64,000 nucleotides of DNA from Bradyrhizobium algeriense (GTDB taxonomy: Bacteria; Pseudomonadota; Alphaproteobacteria; Rhizobiales; Xanthobacteraceae): positions 3,410,001 through 3,474,000 of the forward strand of contig NZ_JAZHRV010000001.1 of assembly GCF_036924595.1 (NCBI RefSeq). The letters run 5' to 3'. Below, piece by piece: positions 35,777 through 44,013 of the stretch; position 1 is the first letter of the stretch, and each line of letters begins with the position of its first letter. Under the pieces are notes generated by a model. That model was not told where the DNA came from, did no database searches, and saw only the letters and a program-made list of their open reading frames with translations. The position numbers and the translations under genes were made by a program.

Positions 35777-38158
35777 TCATTTGAACGCCAGCCTCATGCC
35801 GGCCATGAACGCGCGCGGCGAGCCGGCGTAGATCGAACCGGTGTTGCTGAGACCTTGAACGCCCGCCGTGACCGAATTGCCGATGTTGTTGGCGGACGCA
35901 ACGTAAGTCCGGTCGAACACGTTCCTGACTTCGACGTACATGCTCAACGACTTGAAGTAGTCGGATTGGAGGTCCGTGTTGTAGTGGACGTTGAGATTGA
36001 CCAGTTCGTAGCCGGGCGCCTTCTGCAAATTGGCGTTGTCCATGTGGAACGAATCCTTCCACTGAACCTCGACAAACGCCCCGAGCCCTGCAAGCGGCCC
36101 CCACATCTGTTCATAGCCAAGCCGCGCCGTCAGTTCGTGCGGCGAGATGCCGGGAATCTTGTTGCCGGCGCGGTTGAAGCTGAAGACGGTACCGCCTGCG
36201 CCCTGGCTTCTGATGTCTTCCGTATATTCGGTGTAGAACTGATCGAGATAGGTATAGGCCGCGGTGAAGCGCCAACCGGGATAGAACTTCCAGTCAGCGG
36301 CCAATTCCACCCCGCGATGCTCGGATCTTGGCGCGTTGAACATGTAGCTGACGCCGGCGACAGGTGTAGCTTGGCTCACCAGTTCGTTGCGGAAGAACTC
36401 GTAGAAGCCGGTCGCACTGAACTTAAGTGCGCTGTTTGGCGTCCAGTCGAAGCCGAGATCGTAACCGAGGTTCTTTTGCGTCTGGAGTTGCGTGTTATTG
36501 CCGGGCGTACCGTCCGAAAGGACGAAGAGGTTTCCGATCTGCGGGGTGCCGTATCCGGTGGCGACACGCGCGCGGAACAGCCACTCGGGATTCAACTTGT
36601 AGAGCAGCGCCAGCTCGGGTGCGGTGTTCTGGAATTGCCGGTCGGCTATCGTCGGGGTGATTATCGGGTTCGGGACCGGCGACGTCCCGTAATTGTAGGC
36701 GGAATTGATGCCCTTCAGATGCGTGGTTTCCCATCCGATCCCGGCAATGGCGGTCAGTTGCGGCGTCAGCTTCAATTCCTCGCGCGCGCGGACACCGTAA
36801 TTGGTGGTGTCGCTCCAGGTATTGCTCTGCAGCCTGCCAAGCGTGGCGTTGCCGCCCGGCATGACGAACCTCGAGTCGCTCGACGCGGTGAGCGTATTGT
36901 AGAACGCACCGAAATAGGTGGTGGATTCCAAGCCGAAAATCTCGCCCCGCTTGGTGACGTCGCTCATGTAGTTGTACGACGGAAAATCGCCGATCGCGCT
37001 GGTGCCTCCGGTCGGCTGGCTGATGTTGCGGTCGTCGAACACGAATTGATTTCGCCATGTCGTCGTGTTGTCGAAATCGTGCTCCCATCGCCCACCCACG
37101 ATGGTCCGGCGGTCGGTGCGGCCGAGGCCGGCCTGAACGGCGGTTTCCACGTCGGTTCCCGCCGCTGTGTTGAACCCGTTCTTGTTCAGAGTAACCGTTG
37201 CACATCCCGGCGCGGCGTTTCCGCCCGTCGTGCAGCCGCGCTGGAACGGATTTAAGTAGAATTGGTCGAGCCTGTATCGGAGCGGAAGGCGGGTATCGAG
37301 ATTGTTGTTGATGAACTTGACCGTAAACCGGTCATCGGGCGTGGCATGCAGCGTGCCGAGAAAATTCACCGTCTGGGTGTTGAACCAGCTATTGCCGATA
37401 AATCCATCACCCCGCGCGTCGCTGGCAAACAGCGAGTACTCGAAATTGCCGACCTTCTTGCCTGCGGCAAGATAGTTGTTGAGATAACCAAAACTGCCGC
37501 CATCGACGCCGTATTCGACCCCGTCGATGGTGCCGCCCGGGCGGGTGCGAAAATTCAGCGCGCCGCCGGTGGCATAATTGCCATAGAGCGCCGACGACGG
37601 CCCGCGGATGACATCGATCGCGCCATAGGCGCGCGGATCGATCAGGTCGCTGCGGGAAAGCCCGTCGGGCTGCGTGACCGGAAAACCATCGTCGAAGATC
37701 ACGAGGTTGCGGATACCGAAACCATTCCGGGCATTAGAACCGCGAATCGAGATGCCGATATCCCGCGGCCCGTTGCCCTGCTTGACCGAGATGCCGGGGC
37801 TTTCGCGCAGCACGTCGGCCACGGTAACCGCCGGCCGGTTGTCCCACTGGCTGCGATCGATGGTGGTCTCGGTCTGGCCGGTGGGCGCCTGATAGAGCAG
37901 CGCGCGCGCCACGCTCGGGGTAATGCCCGCGGTCAGCGACGCTGATCGCGCCGGATTGGCCGAAGGCGGCCTCGCCTGCGTTCGGGCAGACGCGCGAACG
38001 GCCGGCTTGCGGGCCGCAGGTCTGGCGGTCGTTGCGCGCGGGGCGTCGACGGTCACTGCCGGCAGCGCCGTCTGGGCCTCGGCGATCGACGGCGTGAGTG
38101 AGAGCGCGCTGCCGAGGACAAGCAGGCTCGCGCCACCCAAGGCATGATAACGATACAT
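35777..38158 (-). CDS. TonB-dependent receptor, probable copper or metallophore uptake
   Basis: The 793-residue outer-membrane protein has a signal peptide (LLVLGSALSLTPSIAEAQ). A plug domain follows at about residues 90-230 (VADVLRESPGISVKQ to IDVIRGPSSALYGNYATGG), then a 22-strand barrel. Ligand prediction rests on context: the gene lies between a DUF2946 gene and the propeller-TlpA pair, beside the pcu-like operon. The longer N-terminal Ala/Pro-rich segment before the plug is not a signalling domain of the FecA type. Confidence 0.88.
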   Translation of the reverse strand: MYRYHALGGASLLVLGSALSLTPSIAEAQTALPAVTVDAPRATTARPAARKPAVRASARTQARPPSANPARSASLTAGITPSVARALLYQAPTGQTETTIDRSQWDNRPAVTVADVLRESPGISVKQGNGPRDIGISIRGSNARNGFGIRNLVIFDDGFPVTQPDGLSRSDLIDPRAYGAIDVIRGPSSALYGNYATGGALNFRTRPGGTIDGVEYGVDGGSFGYLNNYLAAGKKVGNFEYSLFASDARGDGFIGNSWFNTQTVNFLGTLHATPDDRFTVKFINNNLDTRLPLRYRLDQFYLNPFQRGCTTGGNAAPGCATVTLNKNGFNTAAGTDVETAVQAGLGRTDRRTIVGGRWEHDFDNTTTWRNQFVFDDRNISQPTGGTSAIGDFPSYNYMSDVTKRGEIFGLESTTYFGAFYNTLTASSDSRFVMPGGNATLGRLQSNTWSDTTNYGVRAREELKLTPQLTAIAGIGWETTHLKGINSAYNYGTSPVPNPIITPTIADRQFQNTAPELALLYKLNPEWLFRARVATGYGTPQIGNLFVLSDGTPGNNTQLQTQKNLGYDLGFDWTPNSALKFSATGFYEFFRNELVSQATPVAGVSYMFNAPRSEHRGVELAADWKFYPGWRFTAAYTYLDQFYTEYTEDIRSQGAGGTVFSFNRAGNKIPGISPHELTARLGYEQMWGPLAGLGAFVEVQWKDSFHMDNANLQKAPGYELVNLNVHYNTDLQSDYFKSLSMYVEVRNVFDRTYVASANNIGNSVTAGVQGLSNTGSIYAGSPRAFMAGMRLAFK

Positions 38159-38251
38159 AAGATATTCCTGACGCCAGCTCTTTGGCCGGCTTGAATGACT
38201 GCACCAACCGGCACGGCAGTCGCCGCACCGATCATTGGGTGTTCCAGGTCG

Positions 38252-38623
38252 TCAGGAAATGGAGGGAGGCGCGCGCGCCTGCGCGTGCGAACCAGCGCGA
38301 GCGTTCGTCAGCCGGAAGGCAAAATCGAACCAGGCCACCCGCTCGGCAACCCGATCGACATCGATCGCCGCGATCTGCGGCACATCGACCGGCGCGCCGG
38401 TCTGCAGCACGCTGCAAACCGAACAGCATCCGTCATGGGCGCGGTGGCCGGTCTGATCGGTCTGCCCGGCGCCGGGCGCGCCATTGCCGTGGCAGATGAC
38501 GGCGCCGGCGAGCGGATCGGAGGCCGCGAAGATCGCCGCCCAGCATGCGCCGATCGGTGCGAAAATCTGCACCGCCAGGGCAATAAGGACGATTGGCAGA
38601 AAATTCTTCAGCCGCCGGCGCAT
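38252..38623 (-). CDS. DUF2946 protein, intact paralogue
   Basis: The 123-residue product begins MRRRLKNFLPIVLIALAVQI, an export signal or anchor. It carries AVICHGNGAPG and HRAHDGCCSVCSVLQ, a cluster of His and Cys residues. The C-terminal half (IDVDRVAERVAWFDFAFRLT) is the part missing from the copy at 33714. DUF2946 proteins accompany TonB receptors linked to copper. It starts a unit that continues with the receptor 93 bases downstream. Confidence 0.78.
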   Translation of the reverse strand: MRRRLKNFLPIVLIALAVQIFAPIGACWAAIFAASDPLAGAVICHGNGAPGAGQTDQTGHRAHDGCCSVCSVLQTGAPVDVPQIAAIDVDRVAERVAWFDFAFRLTNARAGSHAQARAPPSIS

Positions 38624-39035
38624 CGCAATCCCATCCGCTTCAGACCTTAATCACCATGAGAGTCCGAAGTCGAGATCAGGTTCCCGGAACTATGTTGCGG
38701 CTTCAAGGAGTAAACTTGTCGAAAAGCGATGCATTTTGCGCCGCAGGCAAGGCGCCCTACCCCAATACCAAGCCTCGGGGGTATTGCAGCTAAATCCACA
38801 ACCATCAGTAGTAAATTCCCAATCATTTCGCAGAGTGCTGGAATTTTGAACAAAGGTTGCCGAAAATGGTGACAAGGCGAAGAAGATGGTCTACCAATTC
38901 AAGCTCAGGCTGGCCGAGAGGCAAAGCTTGGTGGTCCAAGTCTCGGGAGGAGCCCTGACGCGCACAAGCAGCGTCGCCTCGACAATCAAGAGCAAATCTA
39001 AATTTTCGGGGAAATTAAGGGTCGACACAATTTTT
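38624..39035. other. AT-richer intergenic region without a convincing gene
   Basis: The 412 bases have lower GC than the surroundings, with several A- and T-rich runs. Open frames of 60-72 codons exist, but none has a ribosome binding site plus coding character, and the best of them runs through a terminator. The stretch just before that terminator could be a small RNA gene on the plus strand. Confidence 0.35.
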
Positions 39036-39066
39036 GAGCAGGGCTTGGCGCCCTGCTCTTTTTTTT
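39036..39066 (+). terminator. Strong Rho-independent terminator without an obvious gene upstream
   Basis: GAGCAGGGC and GCCCTGCTC form a perfect nine-pair stem with a TTGGC-type loop, followed by a run of at least eight T on the plus strand. The nearest upstream plus-strand gene is far away, so the transcript it ends is unknown. Confidence 0.8.
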
Positions 39067-39100
39067 CGAGACGTTTTTTTCGCGGCGATCGCAAGCGACA

Positions 39101-39612
39101 ATGATGGCATCGTCAAATCCGATCGAGCGAAGTTTTGTACTGGCCGCCGGGCGCTGCGAGGATCTGACGCCGCTGGTCTATCGCCGCCTGTTCGACGCGC
39201 ATCCCGAAGCACGAACGATGTTCCGCACCGAGGGCAGCGAACTCGTCAAGGGTTCGATGCTGGCGCTCACCATCGACGCGATCCTGGACTTTGCCGGCGA
39301 ACGCACCGGCCATTTCCGCCAGATCATCTCCGAGGTTTCCTCGCACGATGCCCGCGCGCGATCAGCAAAAGTGGAAGCCGATTTTGCGTCCGATCGCGCG
39401 CTAATCTTTTGAATCGGCGCATGATCTTGTCGCCAAACCGCGCACACTTTGGCGGATCATGCGCTGGCACGCCGCGCGAATTGTTCGTCGCGTTCTTCGG
39501 CATCATCGCGCAGACGCTGCGCGAAATCGTCGGGGCGGACTGGTCGGACGAAATCGATGCGGCGTGGCGAACATTGCTCGGTGACATCGACAGTCTCGTT
39601 GCAGCGCAGTGA
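39101..39612 (+). pseudogene. Globin gene interrupted by a palindromic repeat
   Basis: The N-terminal part (39101 to about 39351) encodes a bacterial globin: VYRRLFDAHPEARTMFRTEG, then LTIDAILDFAGERTGHFRQI and SEVSSHDA. The C-terminal part (about 39463-39612, other frame) continues TPRELFVAFFGIIAQTLREI and ends LLGDIDSLVAAQ. Between them lie about 110 bases of repeat DNA that add a stop codon at 39412 and shift the frame. Removing them restores a typical globin of about 130 residues. Confidence 0.82.
39352..39462. repeat. Palindromic repeat insertion inside the globin gene
   Basis: The block ends in a unit bounded by GCATGATC (39419-39426) and GATCATGC (39455-39462), with a shared AAACCG and CACTTTG core. 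It belongs to the same family as the repeat at 26827-26891. The left part includes AAAGTGGAAGCCGATTTTGC. No transposase is present, so it moved in trans or arose by recombination. Confidence 0.65.
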
Positions 39613-39765
39613 AGCGACGAGCACTAGAGTTTCCTGGAGCTCATTGATACGGACGGTCAAGTCAGCCGGTGGCGCAAAGGCGCCGAGTGTGAAAGACTGC
39701 CTCGATCCGCGGTGCGTGCAATCGACGCCGTCGGTAAAAAAACAACGACAACGAGGGAGCGAGCG

Positions 39766-40785
39766 ATGTCAGGGACTGAGAAATCCTCAACGACAAGGCG
39801 TAATCTTCTTCAAGCGGCGGCGACTGGCGGTGCGGCAACCGCCCTGCTCGGCGGGTTGGGCGTCAGCCCGGCGCTGGCGGCAGCGGCACGTTCGGAGAAA
39901 CCGCTGAAGGCGGCGTTCTCCAATGCAGGCCTGCAGGCCACCTGGTGCGCCCAGGGCAAGCAGGCGGCGGAATGGTGGGGCAAGCTGTTCAACGTCGAAG
40001 TCACCTGGTTCGACGGCCAGCTCGACGCGGTCAAGCAGCGCGCCGCGATCGACAATATGGCGTCGCAGAAGTGGGACTTCGTCGCCATCCAGGCGTTCGG
40101 CATCGGCACGCTGACCCAGCCCGTGCAGAAAATGATCGACGCCGGCACGCCCGTGATCGACATGGACACGCTGATCGCCCCGCTCGACCAGATCAAGGTT
40201 CATTCGTTCCTGGCGCCCGACAATGAATTCATGGGCGCTTCGGTGACGCAGGCGCTCTGCAATGCCATGGGCGGCAAGGGCAAGATCATCATGACGCAGG
40301 GCGCGCTCGGCCATACCGGCGCGCAAGGCCGCGCCAAAGGCTTCGAGTCGGTGGTGAAGCAATTCCCCAATATCGAGGTGCTCGACACCCAGCCCGCCGA
40401 TTGGGACGTCTCGAAGACAGCTCGGCTATGGGAGACCTATCTGACGAAGCACCCGCAAATCGATGCGGCCTTCTTCCACAATGATGACATGGCGCTGGCC
40501 GCCTACAACATCATGAAGGCGCGCAACCGCACCAACATCCTGATCGGCGGTGTCGACGCCATGCCGCCGGCGATCCAGGCGGTGAGCGAAGGCCGCATGT
40601 TCGCGACCGTCCGCAACCCCTCCTGCCGCATCCATGGCGGCGCCATCATCGCCGGCGTCGCGGCAGTGACGGCGGGCGAGAAGAGCGGACAGGGTATCCC
40701 GAAGCATGTGATCACAGATGGCCCGGTGGTGACGAAAGCCAACGCAGCCGGCATGCAATGGATGGAGGACCACTTCCTGATCTGA
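39766..40785 (+). CDS. Ribose-type sugar ABC transporter substrate-binding protein
   Basis: The start at 39766, after an AGGGAG site, gives 339 residues with a twin-arginine signal (TTRRNLLQAAATGGAATALL). The mature part is a periplasmic-binding protein of the RbsB/LacI-like group: a DNMASQKWDFVAIQ strand-helix, then DAAFFHNDDMALAAYNIMKA and IGGVDAMPPAIQAVSEGRM. The substrate is a sugar or a sugar-like compound that cannot be named. It is the first gene of a three-gene operon. Confidence 0.88.
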   Translation: MSGTEKSSTTRRNLLQAAATGGAATALLGGLGVSPALAAAARSEKPLKAAFSNAGLQATWCAQGKQAAEWWGKLFNVEVTWFDGQLDAVKQRAAIDNMASQKWDFVAIQAFGIGTLTQPVQKMIDAGTPVIDMDTLIAPLDQIKVHSFLAPDNEFMGASVTQALCNAMGGKGKIIMTQGALGHTGAQGRAKGFESVVKQFPNIEVLDTQPADWDVSKTARLWETYLTKHPQIDAAFFHNDDMALAAYNIMKARNRTNILIGGVDAMPPAIQAVSEGRMFATVRNPSCRIHGGAIIAGVAAVTAGEKSGQGIPKHVITDGPVVTKANAAGMQWMEDHFLI

Positions 40786-40791
40786 GCCAGC

Positions 40792-42294
40792 ATGTCCAGG
40801 GGACCTGAGCCCATCCTCGAACTGCACGACATCACGAAGGCTTTCGGCGGTGTCGAAGCGCTTCGTGGTGTCGATTTTGCGCTCACCGCCGGCGAGATCC
40901 ACGGTCTCGTCGGCGAGAACGGCGCGGGAAAAAGCACGTTGATGAAGATCATCGCCGGCGTGCATGCGGATTTTTCCGGCCGGCTCGTGCTGGACGGAAG
41001 GGAAACCCGCTTTCGGTCGGTGCGCGACGCGCATGCGGCGGGAATCGCGATGGTGCATCAGGAACTCAGTGTGGCCCCTGACCTGACGGTGGCCGAGAAC
41101 GTGTTTCTCGGCAACCAGCCGACCAACCGCTTGGGGCTCGTGCAATGGCGGCGCATGGCGCGCGAGGCCGGCGAGCAATTGAAGCGGTTCGGCATCGACG
41201 TCGATCCGATGTCGCGGCTCGGCGACCTGCCGATCGGCCTGCAGCAACTGATCGAGATCGCCCGCGTGCTGTCCTCGGGCGCCCGGATCATCATCCTCGA
41301 CGAGCCGACCTCGGCGCTGTCGCCGCCCGAAGTGGAGCGCCTGTTCGCGACGCTGAAACGACTGCGGGACGAAGGCACCAGCATCGTCTTCATCTCGCAT
41401 TTCATCGAGGACATCCTGCGCGTCTCCGACACCGTGACGGTGTTCCGCAACGGCAGGAAGGTCGCGGAGACCGCCGCGTCCGAGACGAGCAAGCCGGCGC
41501 TCATCGAGGCGATGATCGGCAAGGGCCGCGAGGCGCTGGAAGAGACCTACATCCACGACATCATGCTGCCGCCGCCGACCGATCAGCCGGTGGTGCTGAA
41601 CGCAAACGGGCTGTCGCTGGCCGGGCGCCTGCGCGAGGTTTCGTTCGAGGCCCGCGCCGGCGAGGTGCTCGGCATCTACGGTTTTATGGGATGCGGCCAG
41701 CTCGAGCTGGCGCGGATCCTGTTCGGCAAGATGAAGCCTGACCAGGGCTCGCTGGCGGTGGCCGGAGAACAAAAAGCCTTCCGCAGCACCGCCGGCGCCC
41801 GCCGCGCCGGGATCGCCTTCGTTCCCGAGAGCCGGCGCGACATGCTGTTTCTGCAGGAGCCGGTCTACAAGAACGTCTCGATCAGCATCCTCGATCGCAT
41901 TTCATCGCTGCTGCTCAAGCCGTCGCGCGAGCGCGCGATCGCCAACCGGCAGGTCGAGCAGTTGCGGATCAGGCCCGCAGCCGTCGATCTCGATCTCGGC
42001 ATGCTGTCGGGCGGCAATCAGCAGAAGGTGGCGCTGGCGAAGTGGCTGAGCTACCCGCCGCGGCTCCTGGTGCTGTGCGAGCCGACCCGCGGCATGGATG
42101 TCGGCGCCAAGAACGACGTCATCCATATCGTCAGAGATCTGCGCGCCAAGGGGCTTGCCATCATCGTGCTCTCCACCGAGCCGGAGACGGTGCTGTCGCT
42201 CGCCGACCGCGTCATCGTGCTCAAGCGCGGCGCGGTGGTCCGGGAGTTTGCCAACGAACAGATCAGCAAGGACCGCCTCCTGGAAGCGGCGTGA
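40792..42294 (+). CDS. Sugar ABC transporter ATP-binding protein (two ATPase domains)
   Basis: The 500-residue product has two fused ATPase domains, as in RbsA/MglA. The first has VGENGAGKSTLMKIIAG and IILDEPTSALSPPEVERL. The second has the degenerate P-loop YGFMGCGQLELARILFG, signature LSGGNQQKVALAKWL, and LCEPTRGMDVGAKNDVI. It lies six bases after the binding-protein stop and energises the permease encoded next. Confidence 0.92.
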   Translation: MSRGPEPILELHDITKAFGGVEALRGVDFALTAGEIHGLVGENGAGKSTLMKIIAGVHADFSGRLVLDGRETRFRSVRDAHAAGIAMVHQELSVAPDLTVAENVFLGNQPTNRLGLVQWRRMAREAGEQLKRFGIDVDPMSRLGDLPIGLQQLIEIARVLSSGARIIILDEPTSALSPPEVERLFATLKRLRDEGTSIVFISHFIEDILRVSDTVTVFRNGRKVAETAASETSKPALIEAMIGKGREALEETYIHDIMLPPPTDQPVVLNANGLSLAGRLREVSFEARAGEVLGIYGFMGCGQLELARILFGKMKPDQGSLAVAGEQKAFRSTAGARRAGIAFVPESRRDMLFLQEPVYKNVSISILDRISSLLLKPSRERAIANRQVEQLRIRPAAVDLDLGMLSGGNQQKVALAKWLSYPPRLLVLCEPTRGMDVGAKNDVIHIVRDLRAKGLAIIVLSTEPETVLSLADRVIVLKRGAVVREFANEQISKDRLLEAA

Positions 42295-42304
42295 GGAGAC
42301 CGAC

Positions 42305-43339
42305 ATGACTTCAGGTGAAAGCGTGACAGTCGCCGCGGATCGGAAACGGCCTCGCGGGCTAGCCGTGATGTTGCGTTCCCAGATGCGCAACATCGCGCCG
42401 TTCCTGACGCTGATCTGCCTGTTCAGCTTCTTCGCGGCAGCAAGCCCCTCGTTTGCGACGCTCGACAATTTCGGCAACATCCTCACCCAGATTTCGGTCA
42501 CCGGCATCATCGCCGTCGGCCTCACCTTCGTGATCCTGTGCGCCGAGATCGATCTTTCGATCGCCGCCATCGCCAACGTCACCGGCATTGCGGTCGCCTA
42601 TTTCACGCTACAGGAATCCTACGTCAACATCGCCAACGTCCCGATGCCCGGATGGGCCGCGATCCTGCTGGCGCTGGCGCTGTGTGCCCTGCTCGGCCTC
42701 GTCAACGCGTTCGGGCTGACGGTGATCGGCATCCCCTCCTTCATCATGACGCTGGCGATGATGCAGATCGCGGCCGGCATCTCGGCGCTGCTGGTGCGCG
42801 GGCAGATCGCCTACAAGGTGCCCCCGCTGGTGACGACCTTGGGATCGACATCGATCGGCGGCATCCCCTGGATCGTGATCGTGGCAGCCCTGATGCTGCT
42901 CGGCGGCCATCTGGTGCTGACCTACACCCGCTTCGGCCGCTACGTCTACATGGTCGGCGGAAACCGCGAGGCAGCGGAATATTCCGGCCTCAACGTCAAG
43001 CTCATCCTCGGCAGCGTCATGGTGATTTCGGCGGTGTGCGCCGGCATCGGCGGCATGCTCGGGGTGGCGCATTTCGGCAGCGCGCAGCAGAACGAGTTCG
43101 ACACTTATCTTCTGGATTCGATCGCCGCCGTCGTGGTCGGCGGCACCAGCCTCTTCGGCGGCCGCGGCGGCATCGGCAACACCATCGTCGGCCTGTTCGT
43201 GCTCGGCGTCCTCAACAACGGGCTCGACCACGTCAATATCGACAGTTTTCTGAAGATCCTGATCCGCGGCCTGATCCTGCTGGCGGCGCTCATCATCAAT
43301 GTCTATGCGCAGCGATTGCGGGAACGGGCGGTGGAGTAA
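42305..43339 (+). CDS. Sugar ABC transporter permease
   Basis: The start at 42305 (MTSGESVTVAADRKRPRGLA) follows a GAGGAGAC site ten bases after the ATPase stop. The 344-residue protein has eight to ten membrane segments of the BPD_transp_2 (RbsC) family. It includes GLTFVILCAEIDLSIAAI and the EAAEYSGLNVKLI coupling-loop region. The frame open further upstream overlaps the ATPase gene and was rejected. No terminator was found after it. Confidence 0.92.
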   Translation: MTSGESVTVAADRKRPRGLAVMLRSQMRNIAPFLTLICLFSFFAAASPSFATLDNFGNILTQISVTGIIAVGLTFVILCAEIDLSIAAIANVTGIAVAYFTLQESYVNIANVPMPGWAAILLALALCALLGLVNAFGLTVIGIPSFIMTLAMMQIAAGISALLVRGQIAYKVPPLVTTLGSTSIGGIPWIVIVAALMLLGGHLVLTYTRFGRYVYMVGGNREAAEYSGLNVKLILGSVMVISAVCAGIGGMLGVAHFGSAQQNEFDTYLLDSIAAVVVGGTSLFGGRGGIGNTIVGLFVLGVLNNGLDHVNIDSFLKILIRGLILLAALIINVYAQRLRERAVE

Positions 43340-43493
43340 GGCATACACTCATAAATACAGGTGTCTGTCTTTGGGGAAGCAGAATGGCCATTCCAGAGGA
43401 CAGAAGCCGTCATGGTGGCTACGGCGGCTTGTATGAAGTAGGACACACGAGGGGGCGAAGGGGGGATACGAGGATGCGAGACTTAGAGCTGCC
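43340..43493. other. Intergenic stretch with repeat-like sequence
   Basis: No gene is seen. The segment TCTGTCTTTGGGG to CCAGAGGACAGA (about 43362-43407) has inverted ends (TCTGTC/GACAGA) and an inner GGAA...TTCC symmetry, and looks like a dispersed intergenic repeat. Base composition drops here relative to the transporter operon. Confidence 0.4.
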
Positions 43494-43889
43494 ATGAAAG
43501 ACCTAGTAATCGCGTGGCTTGCATCCAGCGCTGCGTTTTCAATCGCCTTCATCGGCTTCATGCTGCTCTGGGTGTGGCTTGACGACGGAACCTTGCGATC
43601 CTGGAGTGCCATTTTTCGACTTGGTTGGGTGACAATTAGTGCGGCCCTAATCGTGCAGTTCTTTTATGGTGGACTTATCTACTTCGTGTTGACCCGCGCC
43701 GGCCTATGGACGCTTTGGACGGTTGCTCTCGCTTATTTGCTGCCTCTCCTGGTGATCGGCTGGTATTCAATTGATACCAAGCGGGAAGCCGTGGGGATGA
43801 TTGCATGGGTCATCTTTGCTTGTCTTGTCGCGTACGTGTCTTGGTTTCTCGCTCCCGTTCAGACTCGGCAGCGGCGATCTTGGACGTGA
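43494..43889 (+). CDS. Small integral membrane protein of unknown function
   Basis: The 131-residue product has four predicted membrane segments: AAFSIAFIGFMLLWVWL, ISAALIVQFFYGGLIYFVLT, TVALAYLLPLLVIGWY and MIAWVIFACLVAYVSWFLA. Polar residues are few, and I recognise no family. GC content and codon use are lower than those of the flanking genes, suggesting recent acquisition. It converges on the mtnK-like gene. Confidence 0.55.
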   Translation: MKDLVIAWLASSAAFSIAFIGFMLLWVWLDDGTLRSWSAIFRLGWVTISAALIVQFFYGGLIYFVLTRAGLWTLWTVALAYLLPLLVIGWYSIDTKREAVGMIAWVIFACLVAYVSWFLAPVQTRQRRSWT

Positions 43890-44013
43890 AGCAGACGGAC
43901 TTTCGTCATTTGCATGTCCGCAGATGGCCCAAGGCCATCCGGCGTTACCGATTTTGCGTTGAAGAATCTAGCAGACCGAACCTGCGAGTTAAGCTCTTCA
44001 TCACTGGCGGCTC

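Noticed and set aside
38886..39104. 72-codon plus-strand frame
   Set aside because: It runs straight through the strong terminator at 39036-39066 and has no ribosome binding site or known similarity.
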